This document shows, one piece after another, positions 8,759-16,719 of a stretch of DNA of 38,598 nucleotides. A program made the translations under genes and the position numbers. Every line of letters begins with the position of its first letter. Position 1 is the first letter of the stretch. The DNA comes from an uncultured Clostridium sp. (GTDB lineage Bacteria > Bacillota > Clostridia > TANB77 > CAG-508): positions 1-38,598 of the forward strand of contig CAKNRV010000010.1 of assembly GCA_930991035.1 (NCBI GenBank), read 5' to 3'. The notes below the pieces were generated by a model that did no database searches, was not told where the DNA came from, and worked only from the letters and a program-made list of their open reading frames with translations.

Positions 8759-10252
8759 TTATTCTTTGGCGCAATCTAATTCAAAATAAAATTCAACGCC
8801 ATTTTCCTTATTTACAACGCCATAATCATTTTTGTAATTATTCATTATAGCCTTTACTAATGCTAGTCCAATACCTGTTCCACCATCTTCTCTATTTCTA
8901 GAAGTATCCTCTTTATAAAATCTGCCCCAGATTTTTTCTAGATGTTCTTCTGCTATATTGTCTCCAGTATTGAATACAGTAACTCTAACTTTGTTTTCTT
9001 TATTTTCTATTCTTATTTCTATTTCTTTTTTGCCATCTACATCTCTTGCGTGTTTTATTGCATTAGTAAAATAATTTGTTACAACTTGCTCTACATAAAA
9101 ATCGTCTGCATACACCATTGCTGGTTTATCATAATCAAATTTTATGCTTATATTTCTTTCTTCTATCATTACTTTACATTTTCTAATTACTTCATTAATT
9201 AACTCTACCACATCAAAATTTTCATTATTAAACTCTCTTTTTCCATATTCCAATTTCATTAATTCTAATAATTGTTTTACAAGTAAATCCATCTTGTTAG
9301 ATTCGTCTAAAATAACTTGCGCATAGAAGTTCTTTGATTCTTCGTCATTGTTTACATTTTCTATTAACCCTTCTGAATATCCTTGTATTAGAGCTATTGG
9401 AGTCTTTAGTTCGTGCGATACATCAGAAATAAACTGTTTTCTCATTTCGTCAATTTTAGATTTTTCTTCTATATCTTTTTCCAATTCTGAATTATTTTCT
9501 CTTAATTGCTTAATTGTTGCTTCCAATTTATCTGACATAGTATTAATATTTTTTCCAAGTTCATTAATCTCGTCATCTGCATCTGCAATTTTATATTTTT
9601 GAGAAAAGTCCAATCTTGCCATTTTATTAGTTATTGCATTTAGTTCCACAATTGGCTCAGTAAATTTTTTAGAGAAATACGATGCTATAAATGCAGAAAT
9701 TAATAATATTATTAGACCAATTAAGATTAATGCTTGATTAGAAATCTGTACGCTTTCTTCTATTGGTACTGCTGGTATACTTATATATAAGCTGTATCCA
9801 TTATCTAAGCTACCTGACAGTAGTATATAACTAATGTTATTTTTTCTATCATTTATTCTAGCTATTTCTATATCTTCATCAGAATAGATTACTCTTTCAC
9901 TATCCATATACTGTTTTGCAGTTGTAAACAAATCAAATGTTGAATATAAATCCCTATCTGTACTAAAGACAATTATATTCTCTTCTGTTTCTATAAATAT
10001 ATCAAAATTATTATTAAACGCTATTCGTCTTAACTCTTCTTGTATATTATTGTCATTTCCGTTTGAGTTATAATAAGTGTTTATTTTGTTATACACATCT
10101 TTAATAGTTTTAGTTTTTGAATACAAATAAAAAGATTCTAAGACTATGCTATTTATCATTACTAAGCATAATACTATAACTGCAATTATTATACATATTG
10201 TAAGAAAAAGCTTAAATCTTACTGATTTAAAATGTTTCTTTAATTTTTCCAA
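8759..10252 (-). CDS. Two-component sensor histidine kinase
   Basis: This 497-residue membrane kinase has TM1 (about residues 13-36), an extracellular sensor of about 130 residues, TM2 (about 171-192), a HAMP linker (about 193-245), a HisKA domain with the phospho-acceptor His in FISDVSHELKTPIALIQGYSEG (about 275-295) and a HATPase domain with N box YFTNAIKHA and G box GGTGIGLALVKAI. It should phosphorylate the OmpR-type regulator encoded 49 bases upstream. The start is TTG, preceded by AGGAGGG. The signal sensed is unknown. Its position between a sortase module and a channel gene suggests, but does not show, a link to envelope stress. Confidence 0.92.
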   Translation of the reverse strand: MEKLKKHFKSVRFKLFLTICIIIAVIVLCLVMINSIVLESFYLYSKTKTIKDVYNKINTYYNSNGNDNNIQEELRRIAFNNNFDIFIETEENIIVFSTDRDLYSTFDLFTTAKQYMDSERVIYSDEDIEIARINDRKNNISYILLSGSLDNGYSLYISIPAVPIEESVQISNQALILIGLIILLISAFIASYFSKKFTEPIVELNAITNKMARLDFSQKYKIADADDEINELGKNINTMSDKLEATIKQLRENNSELEKDIEEKSKIDEMRKQFISDVSHELKTPIALIQGYSEGLIENVNNDEESKNFYAQVILDESNKMDLLVKQLLELMKLEYGKREFNNENFDVVELINEVIRKCKVMIEERNISIKFDYDKPAMVYADDFYVEQVVTNYFTNAIKHARDVDGKKEIEIRIENKENKVRVTVFNTGDNIAEEHLEKIWGRFYKEDTSRNREDGGTGIGLALVKAIMNNYKNDYGVVNKENGVEFYFELDCAKE

Positions 10253-10301
10253 TTTTTTGTTTCATTCCCTCCTAAGACACCTTTTAGGAAAAATGTTATG
10301 A

Positions 10302-10979
10302 TTATTTTACTTCAAATTTATATCCAATTCCTCTAATTGTTTCTATATATTTACCTTTCTTTCCCAATTTATGTCTTATCTTTTTTATATGGCTATCTAT
10401 TGTTCTTGAATCTCCATAATAGTCATAATTCCATACATTATTTAATATTTTATCTCTTGATAATGCTATATTTTCATTGTCTACCAAATATTTTAAAAGC
10501 TCATATTCTCTTAAACTTAATTCTATTTCTTTTCCATCTACTGTAACAGTTCTGCCTTCTGGGTCAATTACTATTCCACCATAGTCTTTTATTTTTTTAG
10601 CCTCTGGATTAGTTCTTTTTAATATTGCTTCAACCCTTGCCACAAGTATCTTTGGACTAAATGGTTTTGATATATATTCGTCAACTCCTAGCTCAAATCC
10701 AAATAATTCGTCCTGCTCTTCTCCTCTTGCAGTTAACATTATAATTGGTACTTTTGAGTTTTGTCTAATTTGACGAAGTACTGACCATCCATCTAATTTT
10801 GGCATCATTACGTCTAATAATATAAGATTAATTTTATTTTGATTTTCTTCAAATACGTGTAGTGCTTCTTCCCCATCTGATGCTTCTAATATTCCATATC
10901 CTTTCTGAGCTAAGAAATCCTTAATTAATTTTCTCATTCTTGACTCATCATCTACTATAAGAACTGTTACGTCACCCAT
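10302..10979 (-). CDS. OmpR/PhoB-family response regulator
   Basis: The N-terminal receiver domain shows the acidic pair VDDESRMRK near the start, the phosphorylation Asp in LILLDVMMPKLDG (about residue 54), the Thr/Ser in IIMLTARGE and the Lys in YISKPFSP. The C-terminal winged-helix DNA-binding domain (about 130-225) has SLREYELLKYL, GDSRTIDSHIKKIRHKLG and the closing IRGIGYKFE. I start it at the ATG at 10979, which has GGAGG five bases upstream, rather than four codons earlier. It is the first gene of the two-component pair with the kinase at 8759-10252. Just upstream, 10995-11010 contains the small dyad GAGCAtaaatTGCTC, a candidate autoregulatory site. Confidence 0.93.
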   Translation of the reverse strand: MGDVTVLIVDDESRMRKLIKDFLAQKGYGILEASDGEEALHVFEENQNKINLILLDVMMPKLDGWSVLRQIRQNSKVPIIMLTARGEEQDELFGFELGVDEYISKPFSPKILVARVEAILKRTNPEAKKIKDYGGIVIDPEGRTVTVDGKEIELSLREYELLKYLVDNENIALSRDKILNNVWNYDYYGDSRTIDSHIKKIRHKLGKKGKYIETIRGIGYKFEVK

Positions 10980-11018
10980 ACAAACCTCCATTTGAGCAAT
11001 TTATGCTCTAACAAAATT

Positions 11019-11060
11019 TAATTAAAACTTCTTGTTTTTTTACTAAAGAAGTTTTAATTA
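11019..11060. other. 15-bp inverted repeat upstream of the response regulator
   Basis: Perfect 15-bp arms (TAATTAAAACTTCTT at 11019-11033 and its complement at 11046-11060), loop of 12 bases. It lies between the end of the MscS gene and the start of the two-component operon, so it could be a terminator, an operator or part of the leader. The A/T composition makes strong termination doubtful. Confidence 0.45.
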
Positions 11061-11151
11061 CATAATCTTTTTATATTATAGTACAAATTTGTGTCCTTTA
11101 TATGAATTCTTTTTGTTTTTATATACAAAATATTCACTTCTATATATCTTA

Positions 11152-11192
11152 CAAAACAATGTATATTTTTATAAAAAACATACATTGTTTTG
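11152..11192 (-). terminator. Hairpin after the MscS-type channel gene
   Basis: A 12-bp stem (CAAAACAATGTA at 11152-11163 with 11181-11192) and a 17-base A/T loop, starting 13 bases after the channel gene. Probable weak terminator of the trmB-mscS unit. Confidence 0.5.
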
Positions 11193-11204
11193 CATTTATT
11201 TTTT

Positions 11205-12287
11205 CTAACTGTTTTCTTCTTTTTCTTGCTGATGTACATAAACACTCTGTCCTGGATATGCTATACTTACTTGTTCAGATTCTAGCACTTTTAATATCTT
11301 TTCATTTATTTTTTCTCTAAATTTTAAATAATCTGCATATCCTACAAGCTCTGTATACATATATATATTTAGGTTAATACCATCTGTTTGTATGGTATTA
11401 AAATGCACTTGTGCACTTTCCTTTACTACATCCTCGTCATTATCTAATACAAATTTTATTCTATTTACTATTTTTTCTATTTTATCAGAATTAATTTCTA
11501 ATGGAAGTTTTATGTCCAATAGATACCTTCTTTGAGTCATTCTTGACCAGTTTACTATATTCTCTGTATTAAAAATTGAGTTCTGCATAGTTACTACTGT
11601 GTTGTCCGAAGTTCTGACTTTTGTGCATCTAAAAGATATTTCAACAACTTCTCCCTCATTTGTTCCAACTGATATCCAATCTCCAACTAAAAATGGTTTA
11701 TCAGACATAATTGAAAATCCTGAAATAAGATTTTTTACAAAATCCTGTGCAGCTAAAGCCACCACAGCACTTCCTACTCCAAGACCTGCAACAAGGCTTG
11801 ATGGGTTTATGCCAAAAACAGCTAATATTAGTAATCCAGCACCAATATATATCACATATTTAAGTATTTTACTAGTAAAACTTGCAATTGTTTTGTTTCC
11901 ATCAGGCATATCATTATTTCTTAGCTTTTTAACCACTCCATATTTTGGATCAACTAGATTTATTAAAGCCTTAGCCAAAATGCAAATTAGAGTTATTTTT
12001 AGAATTTGCTGGCATCTAATCATTATTTGTTGCTCTGGATTGATAATAAGTACACCTATATACGCACCAATAGTTATGAATAACGCCTTTAATGGTTTAT
12101 AAAAAGCATTATTTTTTATTTTTTTCTTATCTTTTTCTTTAAATTTAAACATTCTAACTATTATGTATGAAAGTAATGGACTTAATAGTACAAAAATTAT
12201 AAAAGTTATTAGAGCAATTGCCCAATCTACTAACTTGTTCTGTGTTATTTCTTGAAAAAATTTTACAAAGCTATTTATCTGTTCCAT
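11205..12287 (-). CDS. MscS-family mechanosensitive channel
   Basis: This 360-residue membrane protein has hydrophobic segments at about 18-45, 65-82, 95-112, 137-160 and 165-190. The last one is the pore-lining helix typical of the family (GINPSSLVAGLGVGSAVVALAAQDFVKN region, rich in Gly and Ala), followed by the beta domain (FLVGDWISVGTNEGEVVEISFRCT) and the cytoplasmic vestibule. Such channels open on membrane tension and protect against osmotic downshock; some conduct specific small solutes. The start has GGAG seven to eight bases upstream. It lies 129 bases after trmB, separated by copy B of the intergenic repeat, and is probably co-transcribed with trmB. Confidence 0.9.
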   Translation of the reverse strand: MEQINSFVKFFQEITQNKLVDWAIALITFIIFVLLSPLLSYIIVRMFKFKEKDKKKIKNNAFYKPLKALFITIGAYIGVLIINPEQQIMIRCQQILKITLICILAKALINLVDPKYGVVKKLRNNDMPDGNKTIASFTSKILKYVIYIGAGLLILAVFGINPSSLVAGLGVGSAVVALAAQDFVKNLISGFSIMSDKPFLVGDWISVGTNEGEVVEISFRCTKVRTSDNTVVTMQNSIFNTENIVNWSRMTQRRYLLDIKLPLEINSDKIEKIVNRIKFVLDNDEDVVKESAQVHFNTIQTDGINLNIYMYTELVGYADYLKFREKINEKILKVLESEQVSIAYPGQSVYVHQQEKEENS

Positions 12288-12344
12288 TTTCTACTCCTTT
12301 CTAAATGCACAATTCTAATTGGAAAAGAATTAAAATTCATAAGG

Positions 12345-12420
12345 CGTACTCTATGTACGTTGATTAAATTTTAAATAAAGTTCGTTATCCTCCAAAATTG
12401 TAATTATTTTTCAACCTCAT
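12345..12420 (-). repeat. Intergenic repeat, copy B (partner at 4681-4756)
   Basis: The minus strand starts with the 23 bases also found at 4734-4756 and then aligns with copy A at about three of four positions. The ATG of the short frame (MRLKNNYNFGG, 12385-12420) overlaps the trmB stop codon as ATGA. The element also holds a small dyad (ACGTAC ... GTACG). It ends before the ribosome binding site of the mscS gene. Confidence 0.6.
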
Positions 12421-13073
12421 AGCCTTGCAATAAGCGCCTTAATCTTAATTCCCTGTTCTTTAAACATCTTCTCGTGTTCCGTTTCTATATTATCCCAAAA
12501 ATCTACTTCACTTTCTAAATCATAAGTAAGTTTTTCTATGGTGTATCCTGTCTCTTTAAAATAATTCATACTATCATTAAACAATCCATCATCATCTGTT
12601 TTAAAGAAAATTTTTGCACCATCTACTAAAAATTCTTTATATTTTTCTAACTGTCTTGTATGAGTTAATCTTTTCTTTCTATGTTTTCCTCTTGGCCAAG
12701 GATTGCAAAAATTTATGTATATTCTTTCTACTCTATCCTCTTTTGATAATATGTTATTTATTCTTTCAATATCATATCTTGTTAAATAAATATTATCAAT
12801 TTCTCTATTTGCCATTTTATATTCTTCTTCAACTTTTCTTTTAGCTAATCCAAGCATCGCATCCACAAGGTCTATTGCAATATAATTTATATCTGGATTA
12901 TATACAGCAATTTGAGAAATAAATCCACCCTTTCCACATCCAAGTTCTATATGTAATGGTTTGTCATTTGCAAACAGCTCTCTCCACTTTCCTTTATAAT
13001 CTTCTGGATTATCTATGTAAAACTTGCTAGCCTCTAGTTCGCCTCTTGCCCAAGGCTTAAAACGTATTCGCAT
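12417..13073 (-). CDS. trmB: tRNA (guanine-N7-)-methyltransferase TrmB
   Basis: This 218-residue enzyme methylates G46 in the variable loop of tRNA using S-adenosylmethionine. It begins MRIRFKPWA, has the SAM-binding motif IELGCGKGGFI (about 42-52), the second SAM contact AIDLVDAM, the family signature INFCNPWPRGKHRKKRL (about 124-140) and FKTDDDGLF near residue 160. Its length is normal. A promoter is visible upstream (13104-13133). Its stop codon overlaps the start of the repeated element and the next gene on the strand is the MscS-type channel. Confidence 0.95.
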   Translation of the reverse strand: MRIRFKPWARGELEASKFYIDNPEDYKGKWRELFANDKPLHIELGCGKGGFISQIAVYNPDINYIAIDLVDAMLGLAKRKVEEEYKMANREIDNIYLTRYDIERINNILSKEDRVERIYINFCNPWPRGKHRKKRLTHTRQLEKYKEFLVDGAKIFFKTDDDGLFNDSMNYFKETGYTIEKLTYDLESEVDFWDNIETEHEKMFKEQGIKIKALIARL

Positions 13074-13103
13074 TTTATAATATCTTCCTTTCTTAACATA
13101 AAC

Positions 13104-13133
13104 ATTATATCATTAAAACTATGTATTCCTCAA
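13104..13133 (-). promoter_or_regulatory. Promoter for trmB
   Basis: Minus strand: -35 TTGAGG (13128-13133), 18-base spacer, -10 TATAAT (13104-13109), about 30 bases before the trmB start. Confidence 0.55.
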
Positions 13134-13159
13134 GAGTTTGTGCGAAAAAAGTCAAAAAA

Positions 13160-13190
13160 AGAGCTGTGAATCGTTACAATTCACAGTTCT
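13160..13190 (-). terminator. Intrinsic terminator of the ABC exporter operon
   Basis: A 12-bp stem (13160-13171 with 13179-13190, one G-U pair, GC-containing core CTGTGAAT) and a seven-base loop, followed on the minus strand by a run of seven U. It lies 18 bases after the permease stop codon. Confidence 0.88.
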
Positions 13191-13207
13191 ATATATTTTG
13201 AATCACT

Positions 13208-14653
13208 TTATATATTTTTAATGTCTCTCTTCTTAAATACTACACAACTTAGTATTAGCATTATTGCCAAATAGATTGCACAAATTGCAATTGAGAATGG
13301 CATTGTTAATCCTTGGAACATAGGAGTTCCTCCAAATAAGTAGGTTGATAAATCCCAGTTAGGTGTTACAAAATATGTTATTGCTTTAATTTTATATGCG
13401 ATTGCTAATTGATTTAATAGTGGTGCTGCAATATATCCTAAAAATGGAATTGAAACCGCTAAAGCTGTATTTGTAAATAATGTGCTGCACGTAAATGCTA
13501 ATGTAGTTAGTAATACATATATTGGAAGCTTGCATATACCAATTAATGCAACATATGCAAAAATATTTATTGTTTCTACTGTATTTGTATTAAAATTATA
13601 CACTATTGCAGGAATTGTTAATCCTTCAAATCCAAATACTAATGTTCCAATTATTACTTGGCATATAGCTATAAATACAATTGACATTACTAAAACAATC
13701 ATAACTGCTATAAATTTTGCAAGTAATATTTTTACTCTTGTGTATGGTTTAACAAGTAATAATTTTATTGTCCCTCTATTAAATTCTTCACTTACAATTG
13801 AGCCAGCTATTACTATTCCAATAATTAATATAAAAAGTTCGTATTGACTAAATAAATTCAAAAAGATTTCTCTATTATTTGAATCTAGTGAAAGATTATT
13901 ATCAATATAGTACTTATTTAAATTTGCCTGTTCTAATAAACTATTGTACTGTTCTATTTCTTGGGGATAGTTACCATTTTGAGCATCTTTTAAAGCTGTT
14001 TGCGCACCATAATAAGTTTCCAAAGCTTCATTTAAAAAACTTGGTGCATAGCTAATATCTTTTTCTAGTCTCCATTCGTCCACTTGTTTTTGTATTTCTA
14101 AATCATAAATTGTACTTTCTATGCTTGCCAGTACTTGTTCATTTGTTTCTGTTTCTTTTAATTTATATTGTTCCTCCAAAGAATTATTTATTTTCTCTAA
14201 ATCTTCATTTACAAAAGATCTCCAATCGTCTGCATCCATCTTTTGTATTGCATCGTCATAATATTTTTTTGCCTCGTTATACTCTTCTTCAGAAACCTCA
14301 TCAGAATATTCATAACTTAGTATCGTATGTAAATAAGGTGTAAGCATATTGTTTATGACATATGCCTGCCAAGAATCATTTCCATATTTTTTAGTAAGTT
14401 TTCCTAGCTCAATATCATTTTTTGTATCTATATATTGTGCTCGTTCTAAAGGATCTTCTAAATCTAATTCAGACATCATTTCTTCATAAATTTCCAAATC
14501 TCCCTCATAATAGTAATAACGTGAATATCCATTATCTGTGGCTTTTATCATAATATTAGATAATAGTATATATCCAAAAGTTATAATAAGCAAAATGTAT
14601 ATTGTCTTTTTCTTAAAGATCTTTTTTAATTCATTTCCTATTAATTTAATCAA
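13208..14653 (-). CDS. ABC-2-type transporter permease
   Basis: This 481-residue protein is the membrane half of an ABC exporter. It has one N-terminal transmembrane segment (about residues 17-33) after a basic start (NELKKIFKKKT), a large charged extracytoplasmic region of about 230 residues rich in Glu, Lys and Tyr that looks helical, and a cluster of about five transmembrane segments from residue 270 to the end. The sentence SEEFNRGTIKLLLVKPYTR is the conserved cytoplasmic element of ABC-2 permeases that contacts the ATPase. It overlaps the ATPase gene by eight bases, so translation is probably coupled. The substrate cannot be told; related systems export peptides, antibiotics or lipids. 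Confidence 0.9.
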   Translation of the reverse strand: MIKLIGNELKKIFKKKTIYILLIITFGYILLSNIMIKATDNGYSRYYYYEGDLEIYEEMMSELDLEDPLERAQYIDTKNDIELGKLTKKYGNDSWQAYVINNMLTPYLHTILSYEYSDEVSEEEYNEAKKYYDDAIQKMDADDWRSFVNEDLEKINNSLEEQYKLKETETNEQVLASIESTIYDLEIQKQVDEWRLEKDISYAPSFLNEALETYYGAQTALKDAQNGNYPQEIEQYNSLLEQANLNKYYIDNNLSLDSNNREIFLNLFSQYELFILIIGIVIAGSIVSEEFNRGTIKLLLVKPYTRVKILLAKFIAVMIVLVMSIVFIAICQVIIGTLVFGFEGLTIPAIVYNFNTNTVETINIFAYVALIGICKLPIYVLLTTLAFTCSTLFTNTALAVSIPFLGYIAAPLLNQLAIAYKIKAITYFVTPNWDLSTYLFGGTPMFQGLTMPFSIAICAIYLAIMLILSCVVFKKRDIKNI

Positions 14654-15560
14654 TTACATTACCCCCTGTCTTTTTTAAGAAAGCATCCTCTAAGCTTACC
14701 ATCTCTTCTCTTATAGAATAAATTTTGATATCCTGTAAAACCAATTTCTTTACTAAAAATGGCACATTTTCTTTTTCGCAATGTACTTGTATGTGAGTAT
14801 TATCAATTGCTATTGATATATCCCCAATAATCAATCTGCATTTTTTCGCATCATCTACTTCTATAATATAGTTTCCTTCAGAAGCTTCTTTTTTAACCTC
14901 GTCTATATTGCTTGTTTCTACTACTACTCCGTTTTTTATAATGCATACTTTATTGCAAAAGCTCTCTAGCTCTGCTAAGTTATGGCTTGAAATTAAAATA
15001 CCCATTTTTTCTTTTTGAGCAAGATTTGTTAAAAGATTTCTTAAATCTCTTATTCCTTCTGGATCTAGTCCATTTGTTGGTTCGTCTAAAATAAGTAGAT
15101 TTGGTTTGTGAAGTATTGCTTGAGCAACACCCAAACGTTGTCTCATACCCAAAGAATATTTTGACACTTTATCTTGAATTCTATTTTCTAATCCCACAAG
15201 ATGTATAACTTCTTTTATACGATTTTCGTCAATATTTGGATATAGGTTTGCAATTAATTTTAAATTATCATATCCAGATAAATACATATATAAATCTGGA
15301 TTTTCTATTATGGCTCCTACTTTTTGAATAGCCTTTTCAAAGTTACTTTTTATATCAAATCCGTTAATTGTAACTTTTCCGCTGGTTATATTTTGCAAAC
15401 CAAGAATTAATTTTATTGTAGTAGTTTTACCAGCTCCATTAGGTCCTATAAATCCTAATATGTCGCCACTACAAACTTCTAAAGAAACACCTTTTAAAAT
15501 TTCTTTTTTCCTAAAGTTCTTATGCAAGTTTTCACATTTTAATATTACTTCGTCTGACAT
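14646..15560 (-). CDS. ABC transporter ATP-binding protein (BcrA/DrrA-like)
   Basis: This 304-residue ATPase carries Walker A GPNGAGKTTTIKL (about 38-50), Q-loop region ENPDLYMYLSGYDNL, signature YSLGMRQRLGVAQA (about 137-150), Walker B LLILDEPTNGLD (about 155-166) and the switch histidine in ISSHNLAEL. Its C-terminal extension of about 90 residues is common in exporters of the bacitracin/daunorubicin type. It powers the permease encoded by the overlapping downstream gene. The ATG at 15560 is preceded by AAAGGGG at a rather long spacing of about 14 bases. The 165-base leader in front of it is structured and contains the repeated leader element. Confidence 0.93.
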   Translation of the reverse strand: MSDEVILKCENLHKNFRKKEILKGVSLEVCSGDILGFIGPNGAGKTTTIKLILGLQNITSGKVTINGFDIKSNFEKAIQKVGAIIENPDLYMYLSGYDNLKLIANLYPNIDENRIKEVIHLVGLENRIQDKVSKYSLGMRQRLGVAQAILHKPNLLILDEPTNGLDPEGIRDLRNLLTNLAQKEKMGILISSHNLAELESFCNKVCIIKNGVVVETSNIDEVKKEASEGNYIIEVDDAKKCRLIIGDISIAIDNTHIQVHCEKENVPFLVKKLVLQDIKIYSIREEMVSLEDAFLKKTGGNVID

Positions 15561-15588
15561 ACTTTAATATCATTCCCCTTTATAATTT

Positions 15589-15619
15589 ATTTAGGTTTTT
15601 AAGGTTTTACCTATAAACC
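15589..15619 (-). promoter_or_regulatory. Repeated 5'-leader element, copy 2
   Basis: Minus strand GGTTTATAGGTAAAACCTTA followed by AAAACCTAAAT. The first 17 bases are identical to copy 1; the tail AAAACCTAAAT is also identical. Nested hairpin (GGTTT/AAACC outside AGGT/ACCT) and pseudoknot folds are both possible. It begins 28 bases upstream of the ATPase start codon. Confidence 0.55.
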
Positions 15620-15715
15620 AAAAAGTTGTTGTTTTTTATTTGTGTTGCAAATGTTATTTGTTGCTCTTGCTTAAATTGATTTTATGTTAATATCAAAATC
15701 AAATAACAACTTTTT
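15620..15715 (-). promoter_or_regulatory. Structured leader of the ABC exporter operon with alternative pairings
   Basis: On the RNA (minus strand) the 16-base segment at 15700-15715 can pair with 15652-15660 (nine perfect bp, TGTTATTTG with CAAATAACA) or with 15620-15630 (eleven perfect bp, AAAAAGTTGTT with AACAACTTTTT). The two pairings share bases, so they exclude each other. A third hairpin, TTGATTTT/AAAATCAA at 15676-15702, also competes. The distal arm directly abuts the repeated leader element. This is the layout of a conformational switch, but no ligand-binding core that I know is visible. Confidence 0.45.
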
Positions 15716-15733
15716 AAATTTTATTGTACTAGT

Positions 15734-15761
15734 ATATTATCATATATTTCTTAATTATCAA
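15734..15761 (-). promoter_or_regulatory. Candidate promoter for the ABC exporter operon
   Basis: Minus strand: -35 TTGATA (15756-15761), 16-base spacer, -10 TAATAT (15734-15739), which would start transcription just before the structured leader. Moderate match in very A/T-rich DNA. Confidence 0.4.
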
Positions 15762-15891
15762 GTAATAAAAAATTAAGATATTATTAAAATGAATTAATAT
15801 GCTGTTTTTATTTATGTAAATTCAAGATTTCTAACTGTAAAAAGCACAGTTTCCTTAAAAATATACAAAAAATATAGTTCTTTTAATAGCA

Positions 15892-15924
15892 GAAAAGGCA
15901 CTAATTAAATTTAGTGTCTTTTCC
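15892..15924. other. Hairpin of unclear role between the ABC operon and a small plus-strand unit
   Basis: Stem GAAAAGGCACTAA (15892-15904) with 15912-15924, one wobble position, and a loop of seven bases. It is in the 532-base stretch 15561-16092 that has no long gene; besides this hairpin the stretch holds the ABC leader, a 35-codon frame at 15953-16060 and a terminator at 16084-16120. Confidence 0.4.
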
Positions 15925-15952
15925 CTTCCTTCTCTAAAAGTTATAATTTTTT

Positions 15953-16060
15953 ATGGAATTTCTAGATTATTTAGAAGAAAAAGTTAATCATACTTACAAA
16001 TATGAAGATGTCTTAAAAGATGATTTTTTAACCTTATACAGATTAGATAAAGTTGCTTAG
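15953..16060 (+). CDS. Possible 35-residue protein or gene remnant
   Basis: A plus-strand frame ATG to TAG encodes 35 residues beginning MEFLDYLEEKV and ending TLYRLDKVA. The composition is protein-like (Leu/Glu/Lys/Asp, predicted helical). There is no ribosome binding site before the ATG and an in-frame stop lies just upstream, so it may be the tail of a decayed gene. A strong plus-strand terminator follows 24 bases after the stop, which supports that the strand was or is transcribed. I do not recognise it. Confidence 0.3.
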   Translation: MEFLDYLEEKVNHTYKYEDVLKDDFLTLYRLDKVA

Positions 16061-16083
16061 TTTGTGTAAAAGGAATGTGTATT

Positions 16084-16120
16084 TAGTCTACCTTAAAAAA
16101 TAAGGTAGACTATTTTTTTT
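16084..16120 (+). terminator. Strong intrinsic terminator on the plus strand
   Basis: Perfect 12-bp stem TAGTCTACCTTA / TAAGGTAGACTA, loop of five A, then eight T. The U-tract is on the plus-strand side. Its right arm and U-tract overlap the last codons of the minus-strand HAD gene that ends at 16093. Confidence 0.8.
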
Positions 16121-16713
16121 AATTCACTTATATCATTTATGCACCAATCATATTTTTCACATATTCCAAAGCCATAACTTGCCCATATAAAAGGTAAATT
16201 ATTAACTTTAGATGCATAATAATCTTTTTCAGTATCTCCTACATATATAGCAAATGATATGTTATTTCTATGTAAAATCCTTGTTATATTTTTTGACTTC
16301 TCTTCTCCTGTATTTCCAGAACATTCGAAATCTTTAAAATATTTTCCTAATGTATAATACTGTAAAAAAGATTCAATATAGCCAGATTGGCAGTTGCTAA
16401 CAATATACAACTCAAATTCATTATATAAATCCTGTATAGTTGCTAAAGTATTATTATATATATGTCCTCCATTAATAGCAAAATACTCATTTTCTTTTTT
16501 CTGGCATTCAGTGATAAAATTATTGCCTAATTCTCTATCATTTTTAAATAAACATTCTATTATTTCTTCTTTTGTCATTCCCATAATGTCGTTAATTTTA
16601 TAATTACTATTTTTCAAATTATATTGTTTTGCAACTTCACTCCATATCTTTTGAGTTTCATTTGACGTATCCCATAATGTACCATCTAAATCAAATATTA
16701 TAGCTTTTTTCAT
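16093..16713 (-). CDS. HAD-superfamily hydrolase (phosphoglycolate-phosphatase-like)
   Basis: This 206-residue protein has the HAD catalytic motif at the start (AIIFDLDGTLWD, nucleophile Asp8 and acid Asp10), a helical cap domain, motif II in YIVSNCQSGYI, a Lys-containing motif III region and motif IV VGDTEKDYYA. It is probably a small-molecule phosphatase; by position in the 16093-22947 cluster it may dephosphorylate a sugar or polyol phosphate. It lies six bases after the methyltransferase gene and is the last gene of the cluster. The C-terminal residues are encoded by the arm of a plus-strand terminator. Confidence 0.88.
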   Translation of the reverse strand: MKKAIIFDLDGTLWDTSNETQKIWSEVAKQYNLKNSNYKINDIMGMTKEEIIECLFKNDRELGNNFITECQKKENEYFAINGGHIYNNTLATIQDLYNEFELYIVSNCQSGYIESFLQYYTLGKYFKDFECSGNTGEEKSKNITRILHRNNISFAIYVGDTEKDYYASKVNNLPFIWASYGFGICEKYDWCINDISELKKIVYLIF

Positions 16714-16719
16714 TTTTAC

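Noticed and set aside
11054..11245. Minus-strand frame of 63 codons overlapping the end of the mscS gene
   Set aside because: It runs across two hairpins in the intergenic region, is Lys/Ile/Tyr-rich as expected for random A/T DNA, and no ribosome binding site precedes it.
15561..16092. IS element or transposase remnant in the largest gap
   Set aside because: The inverted repeats there are hairpin-sized, flank no transposase frame and have no target-site duplication that I can find.
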